A DNA stretch of 64,000 nucleotides, from positions 250,712 through 314,711 of the forward strand of contig NZ_JMIT01000001.1 in the NCBI RefSeq assembly GCF_000731675.1, written 5' to 3'. Position 1 is the first letter of the stretch. Each line of letters begins with the position of its first letter. The notes below the pieces were generated by a model. It ran no database searches. It had not been told where the DNA came from and was given only the letters and a program-made list of their open reading frames with translations. This DNA comes from Pseudomonas capeferrum. Lineage in GTDB: Bacteria > Pseudomonadota > Gammaproteobacteria > Pseudomonadales > Pseudomonadaceae. Below, piece by piece: positions 55,132-64,000 of this stretch. Both the position numbers and the translations under genes were made by a program.

Positions 55132-55605
55132 ATGGCCAAGTTGCACGTGTTGATTGCCGCAGTAACCTCAATGGCGCTGTTAGCGGCCCCTGGCGCTTCG
55201 TACGCCGACCCGGGAAACGGTAACGGCAATAACAAAGGGCACGGGCAAGGTAAGGGGCAGGGCCAGCATTCCCAAGGGCAGGGCAATCCTGGCGGTAAAA
55301 AGTCGAGCTCGGGTGGCGGTGACTGGCACGGCGGGCCATCAATCGACCGAGGCGATGTGCTGGGCATCTTGAGTGGCCATCGCAGCTATTGGAGCCCAGG
55401 CCCTGCATTGCCGCCTGGCATTCAAAAGAACCTGGCGCGCGGCAAACCGCTGCCGCCGGGTATCGCCAAGAAGCTGGATGGCCGGTTGCTTGGACAACTG
55501 CCTCATTATGAGGGCTACGAGTGGATGCAGGCGGGGGGGGACTTGCTGCTCGTGGCGGTCGCGACCGGGATTATTTACGAGGTTGTGAACGGGGCGTTCG
55601 ATTGA
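55132..55605 (+). CDS. CigR/RcnB-like exported protein
   Basis: 157 residues. A signal peptide (MALLAAPGASYA end), a glycine/glutamine/lysine-rich linker, and two PPGI repeats (ALPPGIQKNLARGKPLPPGI) are typical of the RcnB/CigR families. A final hydrophobic helix (LLLVAVATGIIYEVVNGAF) follows. It should be periplasmic or membrane-tied. Confidence 0.8.
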   Translation: MAKLHVLIAAVTSMALLAAPGASYADPGNGNGNNKGHGQGKGQGQHSQGQGNPGGKKSSSGGGDWHGGPSIDRGDVLGILSGHRSYWSPGPALPPGIQKNLARGKPLPPGIAKKLDGRLLGQLPHYEGYEWMQAGGDLLLVAVATGIIYEVVNGAFD

Positions 55606-55690
55606 GCCGCCGAAGTTAAGCGGCCACAGAGGAATCTGGCTTGATTGGCATCCCCGCCGCGGTGCCAAATTTAGATGAGAATGCTTGAAA

Positions 55691-56323
55691 ATGGACTTGA
55701 AGGTTTTATTTAGTATTGTGAGTGCAATGACGACAATGATGGCTGCGGCCAAGGTTATTATTGACTTTTCGGTGGGTACCAAGGCCCGTCTCAAAGACGA
55801 CTATCGCTTTGCGAAGGAGTTTTTCAGTGACCTTGATGCTGAACGGCTGCACCCCTTGGCGGTGGAACGCGGCTACCATGCCATAGCTGGCACGCGAGGC
55901 ATCAACGCTACCGATATTGCTTACTTGATATCGCTGGATAAGCCTCAGCGACGGTTAACGGATTACGTTTTTTCACGTGCCTATGTTGATATGGACGCGT
56001 CGAATCATAAGATAGCGTTCAAGCAACCTTACAGGACCGCGTTCTCCAGGCGGTGGCGTAAATGTTGGGAGTGCCTGAAGTATGTTGTGCTCGCCGCCAT
56101 TGCGCTTGCCCCATTCTTGGTGGTTGGCGTTCTCCGCTATGACCTTGAATATCTGATGCTTCTGATAGTCACCGTGCCCATATTTGGTACGTTGGCAGTC
56201 AATTCATTGGTTAATTATGTGAGGATTGGCTGTGCGGAAGAACTCGTGAAAGAGCAGCGCCTGCATACACCGCTTATTCAACTCGAAAATGTGGGCAAGG
56301 CGGTCGCTCGGCACCGGGCTTAA
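55691..56323 (+). CDS. Membrane protein, unknown function
   Basis: 210 residues from ATG at 55691. The N-terminal segment LKVLFSIVSAMTTMMAAAKV is hydrophobic. Two spans near 133-180 (VVLAAIALAPFLVVGVL, LMLLIVTVPIFGTLAVNSLV) are followed by a cytosolic tail. Lower GC than neighbours. Looks like an accessory gene with no recognised family. Confidence 0.6.
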   Translation: MDLKVLFSIVSAMTTMMAAAKVIIDFSVGTKARLKDDYRFAKEFFSDLDAERLHPLAVERGYHAIAGTRGINATDIAYLISLDKPQRRLTDYVFSRAYVDMDASNHKIAFKQPYRTAFSRRWRKCWECLKYVVLAAIALAPFLVVGVLRYDLEYLMLLIVTVPIFGTLAVNSLVNYVRIGCAEELVKEQRLHTPLIQLENVGKAVARHRA

Positions 56324-56437
56324 TCTGCAGGGGAGCGCATTTGGCTCAAAAGGCCAAGTGCTTTGGCAGTGGCTCGGAAGAGCCACGGCTGCTGATCTAA
56401 ATGGTGGCAATTTTGCCATTCAGAACAGGCACTTCAA

Positions 56438-56896
56438 TTACGCCCTTATCAACCGCTTCTGCATCACAATCGTACGTTCCTCGCCACAAAATACATCCCG
56501 CACCTTGCAGAACCCCAGGCCTGCATAGAACCCTTCAGCAGTAACGGAAGAGGGCACTCGCAACCCTTCCAGCCCTCGGGCAATCGCTTCATTTTCGATC
56601 ACCTCCATCATCTGCTTGCCGACCCCATGCCCCTGAAATTCAGGGTCAACGAACACACTCCTGACCACATCTGCGTCAAGGCTGGCGGTGGCAATCACTT
56701 GGCCCTCATTCAATGCCACGAATACCAGGCGTCGAGTGAGCAGTTCAAGAATGGCGTTTGCGCTAAACGATGCTTCCACGCGCAATATCGTGCCGGCATC
56801 GTAGTCAGCTGCGTTCGACCGGCGTAATGCAGCTATCACGACGCGGCTTATGTCCTCGGCATCTTCTGGTTTCGCCAAGCGGATATGGCAGTTCAT
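56438..56896 (-). CDS. GNAT-family N-acetyltransferase
   Basis: 152 residues from MNCHIRLAKPEDAEDISRVV with AAGGAA upstream. FVDPEFQGHGVGKQMMEVIE holds the acetyl-CoA loop QGHGVG, and AEGFYAGLGFCKV the usual end. Similar to stand-alone GNATs; substrate unknown. Confidence 0.88.
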   Translation of the reverse strand: MNCHIRLAKPEDAEDISRVVIAALRRSNAADYDAGTILRVEASFSANAILELLTRRLVFVALNEGQVIATASLDADVVRSVFVDPEFQGHGVGKQMMEVIENEAIARGLEGLRVPSSVTAEGFYAGLGFCKVRDVFCGEERTIVMQKRLIRA

Positions 56897-56963
56897 CACT
56901 CGGTTCCTTGTGTAGTGCCTGCTTTGCAGATCAGAACATATTTTTTGCACTGGCGGGGTATGG

Positions 56964-57006
56964 CACCGGCGTTGCCGGTGTTCGCGGGGTAAACCCGCTC
57001 CTACAG
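56964..57006. repeat. REP element
   Basis: CACCGGCGTTGCCGGTG hairpin followed by TTCGCGGGGTAAACCCGCTC and CTACAG, a P. putida group REP variant. Located between the acetyltransferase and the 57138 operon. Confidence 0.8.
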
Positions 57007-57137
57007 GCAGTGTGGAAGCGCCATAGAAGAAGCTGATAGCAAATCGCTACCCTCTGTATTCCAAAATAAACGAAGCCCCCTGTCAAAACGCTCCTACTCT
57101 CTCCGTCGATGGACCAACCTGCCCACCGGAGCAAATC

Positions 57138-60100
57138 ATGGAAAGATTAGCGTCGTCGCCCCCGCACGCCCGTACCCCCGTCACCGTCGTCCCAGAATCG
57201 CGCTTCATGCAGAACTACCGCGTGGCCAGTGCGGTGCACGGTGGCAGCTCGGCATCGGCCATCGTCAATGGCCGTGGCGATGTGGAGCTGTTCACCAGCG
57301 GCAGCAATACCGAGGTCTGGAACATCTACCCCGACCCGCAAAGCACCACGGCCAACAGCGCGACAGCCACCGGGCTGACCGGTGAGGTGATCGCCACCGG
57401 CCTGACCCCGAGCGGCGACATCGTGCTGTTCGCCGCCCAAGGCACCAACCTGCTGTACTGCGTCGAGCAGCCCACATCGGCTTCGCGCTGGTCGGCGGTG
57501 AAAATGATCGATGTGCCGTTGCCTTCCAATGCCATCCGCATTGCGCGTATCACCACCACGCGCATCAACAACAAGCTGTACATCGGGGTGCTGATCGAAG
57601 CCAAGGGCCTGGTTGGCACACTGTACAACTTCAGCTGGGGCGTGTGGGCTGGGCGTGCACCGGCCTCGCTCAATGGCACCACCTTGCAGTTGCAGACCCT
57701 CAACGCGGTGTGGACGGGCAACAGCGACGCCAATGTGGCGTTCTCGGTGTTCGATACGGTCATCCTCGAATACACCCTCAGCACCGGGCAGCTCGATCGG
57801 CCGGCGATTGCCGCCAACTTCCGCAGCCTGGATGTGGCGGCGGCGACCGATGAGGTGGGCAATACCCAGGTGCTGGCCGTTCTTTCCGATGGCAATGCCT
57901 ATTGCCTGGTCGGGGGTGGCAAGCAGCCGTACAGCTGGGCGCAGTTGACGGTGGCGTCGTCGTTCAAGCAGGTGGCTGTGCTGCCTTCGCGCCCGGCGCT
58001 GAATGCGCTTTTGCTGGGCGTGGACAATACGCTGTACCACGCCAGCCAAAGCGCCCCTTCAGCCACCGGCTGGTCGCAGCCGACGCCGATATACAACGGC
58101 GTGCAGTCGTTTCAGGCGACGGTGGAAGACGGCGGGCTGGCGGTGTTCGCGATTCAGGCGCAGCAAAACACCGTCACTCAACTCACCCGCGAAACCCTCA
58201 GCGGTAACTGGAATATTGCGGCGCTGCAGGTGCAGGCGGGCGGCAAGATCGAGGACTTCGCTTCGTACAGCACGGATGTCACGTTGTTCAGTGAAGTGGG
58301 CACGCCACTGGCCGATACGCCGGTCGAAGTATGGACCGAGGAGCCGTCGCGGCTGGCCATCAATGGTGGGGTCTACTACGCCACGCCGCGCCGGCCGGTG
58401 CGGTTGTTGACCAACAGCGCCGGGGTGCTGTCGATTGCGCAGCAGGTCAGTGCGTTGGCGGCTCCGGCGATTTTGGTGGCGGTGCCGTCGTTGATGTCGC
58501 CCGGCGAGCGCATCGAGATCCGTCAGGATGCCGAGGTGCAGGACAGGCTCAGCGTCACCACGGGCGAGGAGTTGATGAACGCCAAGCTGGCCGGTGGTGC
58601 GCCGTTGCTGCGCGATCAGTACCACAAGCAGGAAACCGCCAACGCGGTGGCCGAGGCGGTCAGCCGCAGCATGCAGTTGGCAAGCCCGCTGTACCGCAAG
58701 GCTTCGGCGGCAACGCCGTATGTAGACCCGCGCCGGCCTCGCGCTGGGGTTTCGTTGCGTAGCGATGCGCTTGCAGGCGCGCGCTTGCTCGACCTGGCGC
58801 TGGTGCCGGAGCAGCACTGGCATTTGAGTGTTCAGGATGGCGAGGTGCGCTTTACCGATTTGTCCGCCGATGCGGCGTCGGGGCTGCTGATGGCCTTGCG
58901 CAGTAGTTCGCTGTCGGGCGGGTGGTTCAGCTGGTTGACCGACATCGGTGATTTTATTGCCGGGGTCGCCCAGGGCATCATCAAGGTGGTCGATTTCGTA
59001 GTGACCACGGTCAGTGCCGGGATACAGGCGGCGTTTCACTTTGTGGTCGACGGCGTCACCTACCTGTTCGAAACCCTGGTGGACACGGTCGAGAAAGCGT
59101 TCGACCTGGCCGAGGCGGTGTTCTCGGCGGTGAAGGTGTTCTTCCAGCAGCTCTACGAATGGCTGGCATTTCTGTTCAACTGGGGCGACATTCTGCGCAC
59201 CCATGACGCCATTGCCCACATCGTCAACACCGGCTTCGACTTCCTGGTCGGCGCCACCGGGGGTATCCAGCGTATCGTCGATGGCAGCATCAACACCTTG
59301 CAAAGCCAGTTGCAGCAGTGGTTCGCCGAGGCCCGCAACACCTTGGCCGGCAGCTACAGCCTGGGTGGGTACGAGCAGGCCAATACGCCGGATGACCCGG
59401 CCACGTCCAAGGCGGTGGCCAACAACATCGTCTACAACGGCCTGATCAACAACGCGCCGGCCGCACAGTCGAACATGGCTGCCGCGGCGCTGATCCAGGA
59501 GGCCGACGGCCCGTTCACCCAGTTCATGGAGGCGCTGGCGAACTTGGTCGACTTTACCGAGTCGTCCCAGGCGTTCGCCCAGGCGCTGGTGTACCTGCAA
59601 GACCTGGGCACGGCGCCGGACGAGATCTTCCGCAAGCTGCTGGCAGCGCTGATGAGCGTGGTCGAAGGGGTGCTGCAGGCGGTGCTGTCGGGCGTGCAGG
59701 CGGTGATCGATGCGATGCTGAAAACGGTCGCGACGCTGATCGCGGGCCTCAAAACGCTGATGAATGCCAAGTGGAACATTCCGTTTGTCAGTGACCTTTA
59801 CCGGCTGATCACCAACGGCTCGGACCTCACCACCCTGGACTTGATGTCGTTGGTGCTGGCGGTGCCGGGCACGGTGCTGTTCAAGATCCTGCAAAACAAG
59901 GCGCCGTTCCCGGACCAGGCGAGCGTGCTGCGCTTCAAGGCCGCGTTCAATGCCGACACGCTGCTCACCGCCACCGGGCTCAAGCCGGCTGGCCGACAGG
60001 TGCTGGCGCAGGCCGAGGATGGCTGGAGCGGTTGCCTGCCGCGCGACCTCGCGCTGCTGACCGGGGTGTTGGGCTCGGTGGCCTACTTCTTTTACGGCAG

Positions 60101-60653
60101 CCTCACTGCCCTGGGCGACATCATGCCACCGGAGGCAGGGCCGCCAGCGATCGTCGCCTACGTCGCGCTCACCCTGGAGACTGCTGCGCAATTGTGCAGT
60201 TGCCCGTGGATCTTCTCCAGCGGCGTGCCTGGCTGCGTCACCGCCGACGGTGCCAGCCGCACGCTGTGGATTTACACCTGCGTAGGCGTGCTGCTGGATG
60301 GGATATTTGTGCTGGGCGCCAACAAGATGCCCGAAAACCGCGACGACATGGGCGTGGTTGCGACCTTCCTGTATGGCCTGGGCCACCTCGGTGCAGCCAT
60401 CCCCGCATCGCTTGGGCAAAGCGCCTCGGTCGTGGCGCTGAACATCGTCCCTTGCCTGCCGGAAGTGTGCAAACCCTTGCGTCTGAAACGGGTGGTACTG
60501 GCTACCGAAGGCCTTTCGCTGGTGGGCCAGGCGGCCCTCGATGTGATCTGTTACACCTCGACCACGGTGCTCAATGTGGTGTCGGTGTCTGCTGCAACCC
60601 AACCCACCCTCGTCGATGCCAGTGCGCTGCGCACCGGTACTCGTTCGATGTAG
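57138..60653 (+). CDS. Large propeller-like and membrane protein of a three-gene operon
   Basis: 1171 residues. Residues about 20-410 are beta-rich with repeated modules of the form GDVELF...WNIYP and NTLYHASQSAPSATGWSQP, like a beta-propeller lectin. A middle helical part (about 590-720) has hydrophobic or amphipathic helices (WFSWLTDIGDFIAGVAQGII, WLAFLFNWGDILRTHDAI). The C-terminal 180 residues contain four membrane segments (LLTGVLGSVAYFFYGSL, IVAYVALTLETAAQLCSC, LWIYTCVGVLLDGIFVLGA, YGLGHLGAAIPASLGQ). A GGAG ribosome site. Possibly a pore- or surface-acting protein; the family is not known to me. Confidence 0.8.
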   Translation: MERLASSPPHARTPVTVVPESRFMQNYRVASAVHGGSSASAIVNGRGDVELFTSGSNTEVWNIYPDPQSTTANSATATGLTGEVIATGLTPSGDIVLFAAQGTNLLYCVEQPTSASRWSAVKMIDVPLPSNAIRIARITTTRINNKLYIGVLIEAKGLVGTLYNFSWGVWAGRAPASLNGTTLQLQTLNAVWTGNSDANVAFSVFDTVILEYTLSTGQLDRPAIAANFRSLDVAAATDEVGNTQVLAVLSDGNAYCLVGGGKQPYSWAQLTVASSFKQVAVLPSRPALNALLLGVDNTLYHASQSAPSATGWSQPTPIYNGVQSFQATVEDGGLAVFAIQAQQNTVTQLTRETLSGNWNIAALQVQAGGKIEDFASYSTDVTLFSEVGTPLADTPVEVWTEEPSRLAINGGVYYATPRRPVRLLTNSAGVLSIAQQVSALAAPAILVAVPSLMSPGERIEIRQDAEVQDRLSVTTGEELMNAKLAGGAPLLRDQYHKQETANAVAEAVSRSMQLASPLYRKASAATPYVDPRRPRAGVSLRSDALAGARLLDLALVPEQHWHLSVQDGEVRFTDLSADAASGLLMALRSSSLSGGWFSWLTDIGDFIAGVAQGIIKVVDFVVTTVSAGIQAAFHFVVDGVTYLFETLVDTVEKAFDLAEAVFSAVKVFFQQLYEWLAFLFNWGDILRTHDAIAHIVNTGFDFLVGATGGIQRIVDGSINTLQSQLQQWFAEARNTLAGSYSLGGYEQANTPDDPATSKAVANNIVYNGLINNAPAAQSNMAAAALIQEADGPFTQFMEALANLVDFTESSQAFAQALVYLQDLGTAPDEIFRKLLAALMSVVEGVLQAVLSGVQAVIDAMLKTVATLIAGLKTLMNAKWNIPFVSDLYRLITNGSDLTTLDLMSLVLAVPGTVLFKILQNKAPFPDQASVLRFKAAFNADTLLTATGLKPAGRQVLAQAEDGWSGCLPRDLALLTGVLGSVAYFFYGSLTALGDIMPPEAGPPAIVAYVALTLETAAQLCSCPWIFSSGVPGCVTADGASRTLWIYTCVGVLLDGIFVLGANKMPENRDDMGVVATFLYGLGHLGAAIPASLGQSASVVALNIVPCLPEVCKPLRLKRVVLATEGLSLVGQAALDVICYTSTTVLNVVSVSAATQPTLVDASALRTGTRSM

Positions 60654-60671
60654 TCAAAAAGGAGTTTGGCA

Positions 60672-61835
60672 ATGTTGATCGTAACCAAGAACCCACCCGT
60701 GGTCGGCCATGGCCAGGTGCTGCGCGGGCCGTCCGTGCAGGCACCCAGCCGGATAGCCGCCTTGCAAGGTGCCTACGACAGAGGCATCTACCTGCGCCCC
60801 AACCTGAGCAGCGAGGGCACGGTGCCGGCCAGTTCGCCCTTGTCGGCATCGCCCGATATCTGGATCGCGGGCACCCAGCCAGTGGCCAACTTCCAGACCG
60901 CGTTGGCCACGCCTAACAGCTATGCGCAACAGTCGCCTGGCACCATTACCCAAGGCACACCCAATTACATCTATGTACGCGGGCGCAATGGCGCTGCCGT
61001 CAGCAGCTCGACCAAGGTGCTGCTGTACGGCGTACCCTGCGCCTCCATTCAGTGGCCCAGCGAGTGGGCCAAATACGGCATCCCTACGGACCGCGACCAC
61101 CCGGACGGCACGAACCCGCATTACGACTCATCGATCGTCAACCTGGCATCGTCGAGTATCGGGGTGACGGCCGACACCTTTGTCTGGAGCAACCCGCAAC
61201 CGCCAACCGGGGGCAGTGACCACTATTGCTTCATCACCTGGATGAACAACGCCGGTAACCCGTTCCCGGATGTGTTCTCGCAACTGGACATGGCTGCGCT
61301 GATCACCAACAACCTTCAGTTCGGCTGGCGCAACGTGTCGATGCAGTCCGGGCGTTCGCCCACCCGGCAAATGGCATCGCAGCTGATCATCCCCAGCGAC
61401 GTGACCGCAGGCAGCCGCGAGTACTCGTTGCAGGTCACCAACATGGGCTTCCCGACCACGGGCTGGACCCTGTCGATGAGTTGCAGCCAGCTGGACTCGA
61501 AGGGCAACAAGATTGCCATCGACAACGTCGCCATGCCTGCCCTGGGGCAGTTCGTTGGCGTGCGCTGCACACTAGTGCCGGGCTTCAGCGCGCTGCTCAC
61601 CCTCAACCTGTACAAGAACAACGGGCCCGACTCGCAGCCGGGCGCCTCGATCGACATCACCCCGACGTACTTCTCCGACGGCTCGCCGCAGGAGCTGCAA
61701 GAGGCACTGGACCGGGGCCTGGTGGACTTCGCCATGTCGCATGCCCTGCACCGGGCCTATGCCGGCACCGAGGTCGCCGATATTCGTCCACGCCCGGTGG
61801 TGCCGCTGGGTGCTGACGGCTTGCACGTCATTTGA
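60672..61835 (+). CDS. Operon partner A, paralog of partner B
   Basis: 387 residues; no signal peptide. IYLRPNLSSEGTVP...SPDIWI and NYIYVRGRNGAAVSSSTKVL recur in partner B as LYLRNNLASTGSVP...CPDIIQ and NYYYLRGMNGGSETESNALS. Beta-rich throughout, ending in a helix (QEALDRGLVDFAMSHALH). GGAG nine bases upstream and 18 bp after the large gene. Likely shares complexes with the large protein. Confidence 0.78.
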   Translation: MLIVTKNPPVVGHGQVLRGPSVQAPSRIAALQGAYDRGIYLRPNLSSEGTVPASSPLSASPDIWIAGTQPVANFQTALATPNSYAQQSPGTITQGTPNYIYVRGRNGAAVSSSTKVLLYGVPCASIQWPSEWAKYGIPTDRDHPDGTNPHYDSSIVNLASSSIGVTADTFVWSNPQPPTGGSDHYCFITWMNNAGNPFPDVFSQLDMAALITNNLQFGWRNVSMQSGRSPTRQMASQLIIPSDVTAGSREYSLQVTNMGFPTTGWTLSMSCSQLDSKGNKIAIDNVAMPALGQFVGVRCTLVPGFSALLTLNLYKNNGPDSQPGASIDITPTYFSDGSPQELQEALDRGLVDFAMSHALHRAYAGTEVADIRPRPVVPLGADGLHVI

Positions 61836-61857
61836 TGATTACAGGGAGTTAAACGTC

Positions 61858-62901
61858 ATGAGCGAAACAGTCGTCAATTTGTTCAGCAGCAGCCAGCCCG
61901 CCAGCCAGACGCTCTACCTGCGCAACAACCTGGCTTCCACCGGCAGTGTGCCGTTCAAGGGGCCGCTGGGCCTGTGCCCGGACATCATCCAGAGCGACCA
62001 GCCGGTGGACAACGCGCAAAGCGTGTTCAGCACGGTCAGCAGTTGGGAGCAGACCTACAACGTGCAGCCGGTCGCCGCCGCGCGCAACTACTACTACCTG
62101 CGTGGCATGAACGGCGGCAGCGAGACTGAGAGCAATGCGCTTTCCCTGTACTTCGCGCCGGCCCAGGTGTTGTTGCTACCGGCAACGTTCAGGGGCAACG
62201 CGCTGACCACGGTCGATGGCCTGGACTGCACGCAGGCCAGTGCACCACCAGGGCATATCGGTGTAGGTGAGCAGGCCTTCCTCTGGAAGCCGCCGGCCTT
62301 GCCGGCTGACAGCTACTTCAACCTGATTGCCCAGGTGAGCGCGGGTGCTCATCCTGACCCGCTCCCGCAGGTGCGGGACTGGCTCGACCTGGCCAAGTTC
62401 ATTGGCCAGACCCCGACCTTCGGCATTCGCTCCCAGGCGCTGGTCAGTGACGACCCGTGGGTACGCCGTCAGCAACTGAACGTGCCGGCGAACTTCACCA
62501 CCGCGCCAATTACCATCACCCTGTCCGCAAGGGGGCTGGCCGGTACCCGGGTTAGCGTGTTGTGTGACACCGTGACTGCGCTACAGACCCCAGTGCTGCT
62601 GGGGCCACTGACGCTTGGCAGCGATGGCACGCAAACCGGTGCGGTGTTCATTCTGCCAGCCGGCTATTCGGCCAACCTGGCCGTGCAGTTCTGGAACCCG
62701 GACAAGCAGAAGGTCGAGCCGGGCGCGAGCTTGTCGGTGACCTTTGGCTACCCGATCAACCCAGGTGCGGAACTGGAGCGGGCGATTGCCGACAACCTGG
62801 TCAACCTTCACCTTCACGGTGCGCTGGATGACAAGGTCAGTGCGTCGATCCAGCCCAAGGCCATGGCGATTGTGAGCCAACTGACGTTCACCTTTGTTTA
62901 G
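61858..62901 (+). CDS. Operon partner B, paralog of partner A
   Basis: 347 residues beginning MSETVVNLFSSSQPASQTLY. The shared blocks with partner A cover residues about 17-105. The rest has the same beta-rich plan and a closing helix (ELERAIADNLVNLHLHGALD). AGGGAG upstream. It ends convergently, overlapping the 5'-nucleotidase gene by 14 bp. Function unknown. Confidence 0.78.
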   Translation: MSETVVNLFSSSQPASQTLYLRNNLASTGSVPFKGPLGLCPDIIQSDQPVDNAQSVFSTVSSWEQTYNVQPVAAARNYYYLRGMNGGSETESNALSLYFAPAQVLLLPATFRGNALTTVDGLDCTQASAPPGHIGVGEQAFLWKPPALPADSYFNLIAQVSAGAHPDPLPQVRDWLDLAKFIGQTPTFGIRSQALVSDDPWVRRQQLNVPANFTTAPITITLSARGLAGTRVSVLCDTVTALQTPVLLGPLTLGSDGTQTGAVFILPAGYSANLAVQFWNPDKQKVEPGASLSVTFGYPINPGAELERAIADNLVNLHLHGALDDKVSASIQPKAMAIVSQLTFTFV

Positions 62902-63895
62902 GTGTCGTTAAGCGTTCAGCCAGTGGTGCCCGTGTTTCCACCAAGCGGACACCACTGGTCTTGCCAGGCGCCCTGTTCGCCACCCCAAAAGGCACGTGGA
63001 CCATCGGCAAATCCCCCGCCGGCGATTGCAGGTGGCTGCGCTGGTCATCAAAAAACACATGGGGTTTGAGAATCGACAGCACCCGGGGTTTTTCCATCCC
63101 GCCAAGGAAGAAGCATTCGTCCGGCGACACCCCCCAATCTTTCAGTGTGGTTACCACCCGCTCGTGCGACGGTGCGTTGCGTGCGGTGACGATGGCAATG
63201 CGCAGGATGCGTGTGTAGTCAGGGTCTTGTGCCAGCTTCTGGTCTTCGAGCGTGCGAATGTGTGAAAGCTTGCGGTAAAGGTCGGCCAACGGCCCGGGCT
63301 GGTGGGGGATGGCTTTGCGTGCTCGCTCATGGGCCTGGAAGTCGTCCAGGTTGTCATTCTGCTTGTACACGCTCTCTGCCTCGTCATCGGCAATTACCCC
63401 GTCAAAGTCGAACGCCACGCGCAGTTCGGTATCGATCTCGTCGTCATAGATTCGCGTCGGCAGCACCAGGCCGGCCGGGTAGCTGGCGTCGATGGCGCGC
63501 TGCACATCGTCCTCGTTGGCGCTGAGAAACAATGAGGCGTTGAACGCCGGGATGTACTCGTGGGGCGAGCGGCCGGACATGAACGCGGCGCGGGTGATGT
63601 CCAGTGCGTAGTGGCTGATGGAGCGAAACACCCGCAAGCCGGTCTCTGGCGAATTGCGCGAGAGCAGCACCACTTCCACCGGCAGTTGATCGGGGAATGC
63701 CTGGTTGATGCTGAGGAAGCGGCGGATGAAAGGGAAGGCGACCCCTTTCGGGAACGGTTCATCCAGGTTCTGCTCCTGGTGCTGGCGGTAAGCCTCGACG
63801 CCTTCGGTCTTGTAGATGTCGTCAGACACGGTGAGGTCGAAGAGTGCGCTGGAGGCCACGCCGATGACCAGTTTGTGTTCGATGGGGTAGGGCAT
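62888..63895 (-). CDS. Cytosolic 5'-nucleotidase (PF06189-like)
   Basis: 335 residues from MPYPIEHKLVIGVASSALFD (GGAG eight bases upstream). KLVIGVASSALFDL, VEVVLLSRNSPETGLRVF, VAFDFDGVIADDEAESV (HAD-type DFDG) and FFLGGMEKPRVL are family blocks of the bacterial and animal cN-I-like 5'-nucleotidases. It should remove the phosphate from nucleoside monophosphates. Overlaps the end of partner B. Confidence 0.88.
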   Translation of the reverse strand: MPYPIEHKLVIGVASSALFDLTVSDDIYKTEGVEAYRQHQEQNLDEPFPKGVAFPFIRRFLSINQAFPDQLPVEVVLLSRNSPETGLRVFRSISHYALDITRAAFMSGRSPHEYIPAFNASLFLSANEDDVQRAIDASYPAGLVLPTRIYDDEIDTELRVAFDFDGVIADDEAESVYKQNDNLDDFQAHERARKAIPHQPGPLADLYRKLSHIRTLEDQKLAQDPDYTRILRIAIVTARNAPSHERVVTTLKDWGVSPDECFFLGGMEKPRVLSILKPHVFFDDQRSHLQSPAGDLPMVHVPFGVANRAPGKTSGVRLVETRAPLAERLTTPKQR

Positions 63896-63954
63896 GAACG
63901 TGCTCCGTGAAGGGTGCTGGTAACGAGTATACGGGCATGCAGGCGGGGCAGGCC

Positions 63955-64000
63955 TCAACCTTCCGGCACCAGCCCCAGCAGCAGTTGCACCTGGCGGCGC
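63955..64000 (-). CDS. C-terminal end of a gene that runs off the window
   Basis: The last 14 codons read RRQVQLLLGLVPEG, then TGA at 63955-63957. Too short to name. Same strand as the 5'-nucleotidase, which starts 59 bp downstream. Confidence 0.35.
   Translation of the reverse strand, partial: RRQVQLLLGLVPEG

Noticed and set aside
58059-60602. 847-codon minus-strand open frame
   Set aside because: Complementary to the large propeller-membrane gene; histidine/arginine/glutamine-rich product typical of a shadow frame in GC-rich DNA.
1-64000. CRISPR array
   Set aside because: No series of regularly spaced identical repeats with unique spacers; the iterons at 10800 are too short and too close.

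Overview
The window is a Pseudomonas chromosome segment, most likely of the P. putida group. The evidence is the high GC content, REP-type hairpins at three places (about 46228, 51041 and 56964), and Pseudomonas-typical families such as DUF1654 and a DUF3077-like gene. About the first 43.36 kb is the right-hand part of a lambda-like (lambdoid) siphophage prophage. Its integrase end lies outside the window to the left. Its right end is marked by a 47-bp copy of the 3' end of a tRNA-Pro(GGG) gene (43313-43359), read here as the distal attachment site. The rest (43.4-64 kb) is host chromosome.

Prophage, left to right. 1-5523 is a leftward early operon: HNH-AP2 endonuclease, many small overlapping genes, a coiled-coil protein, ERF recombinase and a YqaJ-type exonuclease cut by the window edge. 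Around 5758-5838 lies an OL/PL-like region, with a promoter and four copies of a 17-bp palindrome (TTTAGC-N5-GCTAAA). The same palindrome occurs at 8459-8524 between a divergent CI-like S24 repressor and a Cro-like gene, with promoters PRM and PR around it. Between OL and OR sit a DUF1654 gene under a LexA-like box and an orphan ParA-type ATPase. 8553-14819 is the rightward early operon: regulators, Rha/KilAC, an O-like replication protein with internal iterons, a P-like protein, NinB, NinG and a gene in the position of an antiterminator. Two tandem terminators follow. A HicAB toxin-antitoxin pair (minus strand), two holin-like genes and the head genes come next: terminase, DUF4055 portal, MuF protein with an added JAMM-like C-terminal domain, scaffold and capsid. 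The tail genes follow to a J-like tip protein and a fibre, then endolysin and nested Rz/Rz1.

Cargo genes in the prophage include a KilA-N protein, an Imm-like membrane protein with a SHOCT tail, an AT-rich TPR + HEPN two-gene cassette (40719-41923), and a LexA-box-controlled pair of small genes just before the attachment site.

Beyond the prophage are a terminator, a truncated integrase remnant, two GNAT acetyltransferases, an AraC regulator with a cupin, a chemotaxis receptor, a Fur-box TonB receptor, a frameshifted DUF3077-like gene, a lipoprotein, three small acidic disordered proteins, an aldo/keto reductase, a DUF1003 protein, a CigR/RcnB-like protein, and a three-gene operon (57138-62901). 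That operon encodes a 1171-residue propeller-like plus membrane protein and two paralogous partners of unknown function. A 5'-nucleotidase closes the window.

The strongest candidates for undescribed biology are the MuF-JAMM protein with its overlapping 58-residue partner, the 57138-62901 operon, the TPR-HEPN cassette, and the LexA-controlled DUF1654 gene beside OL.
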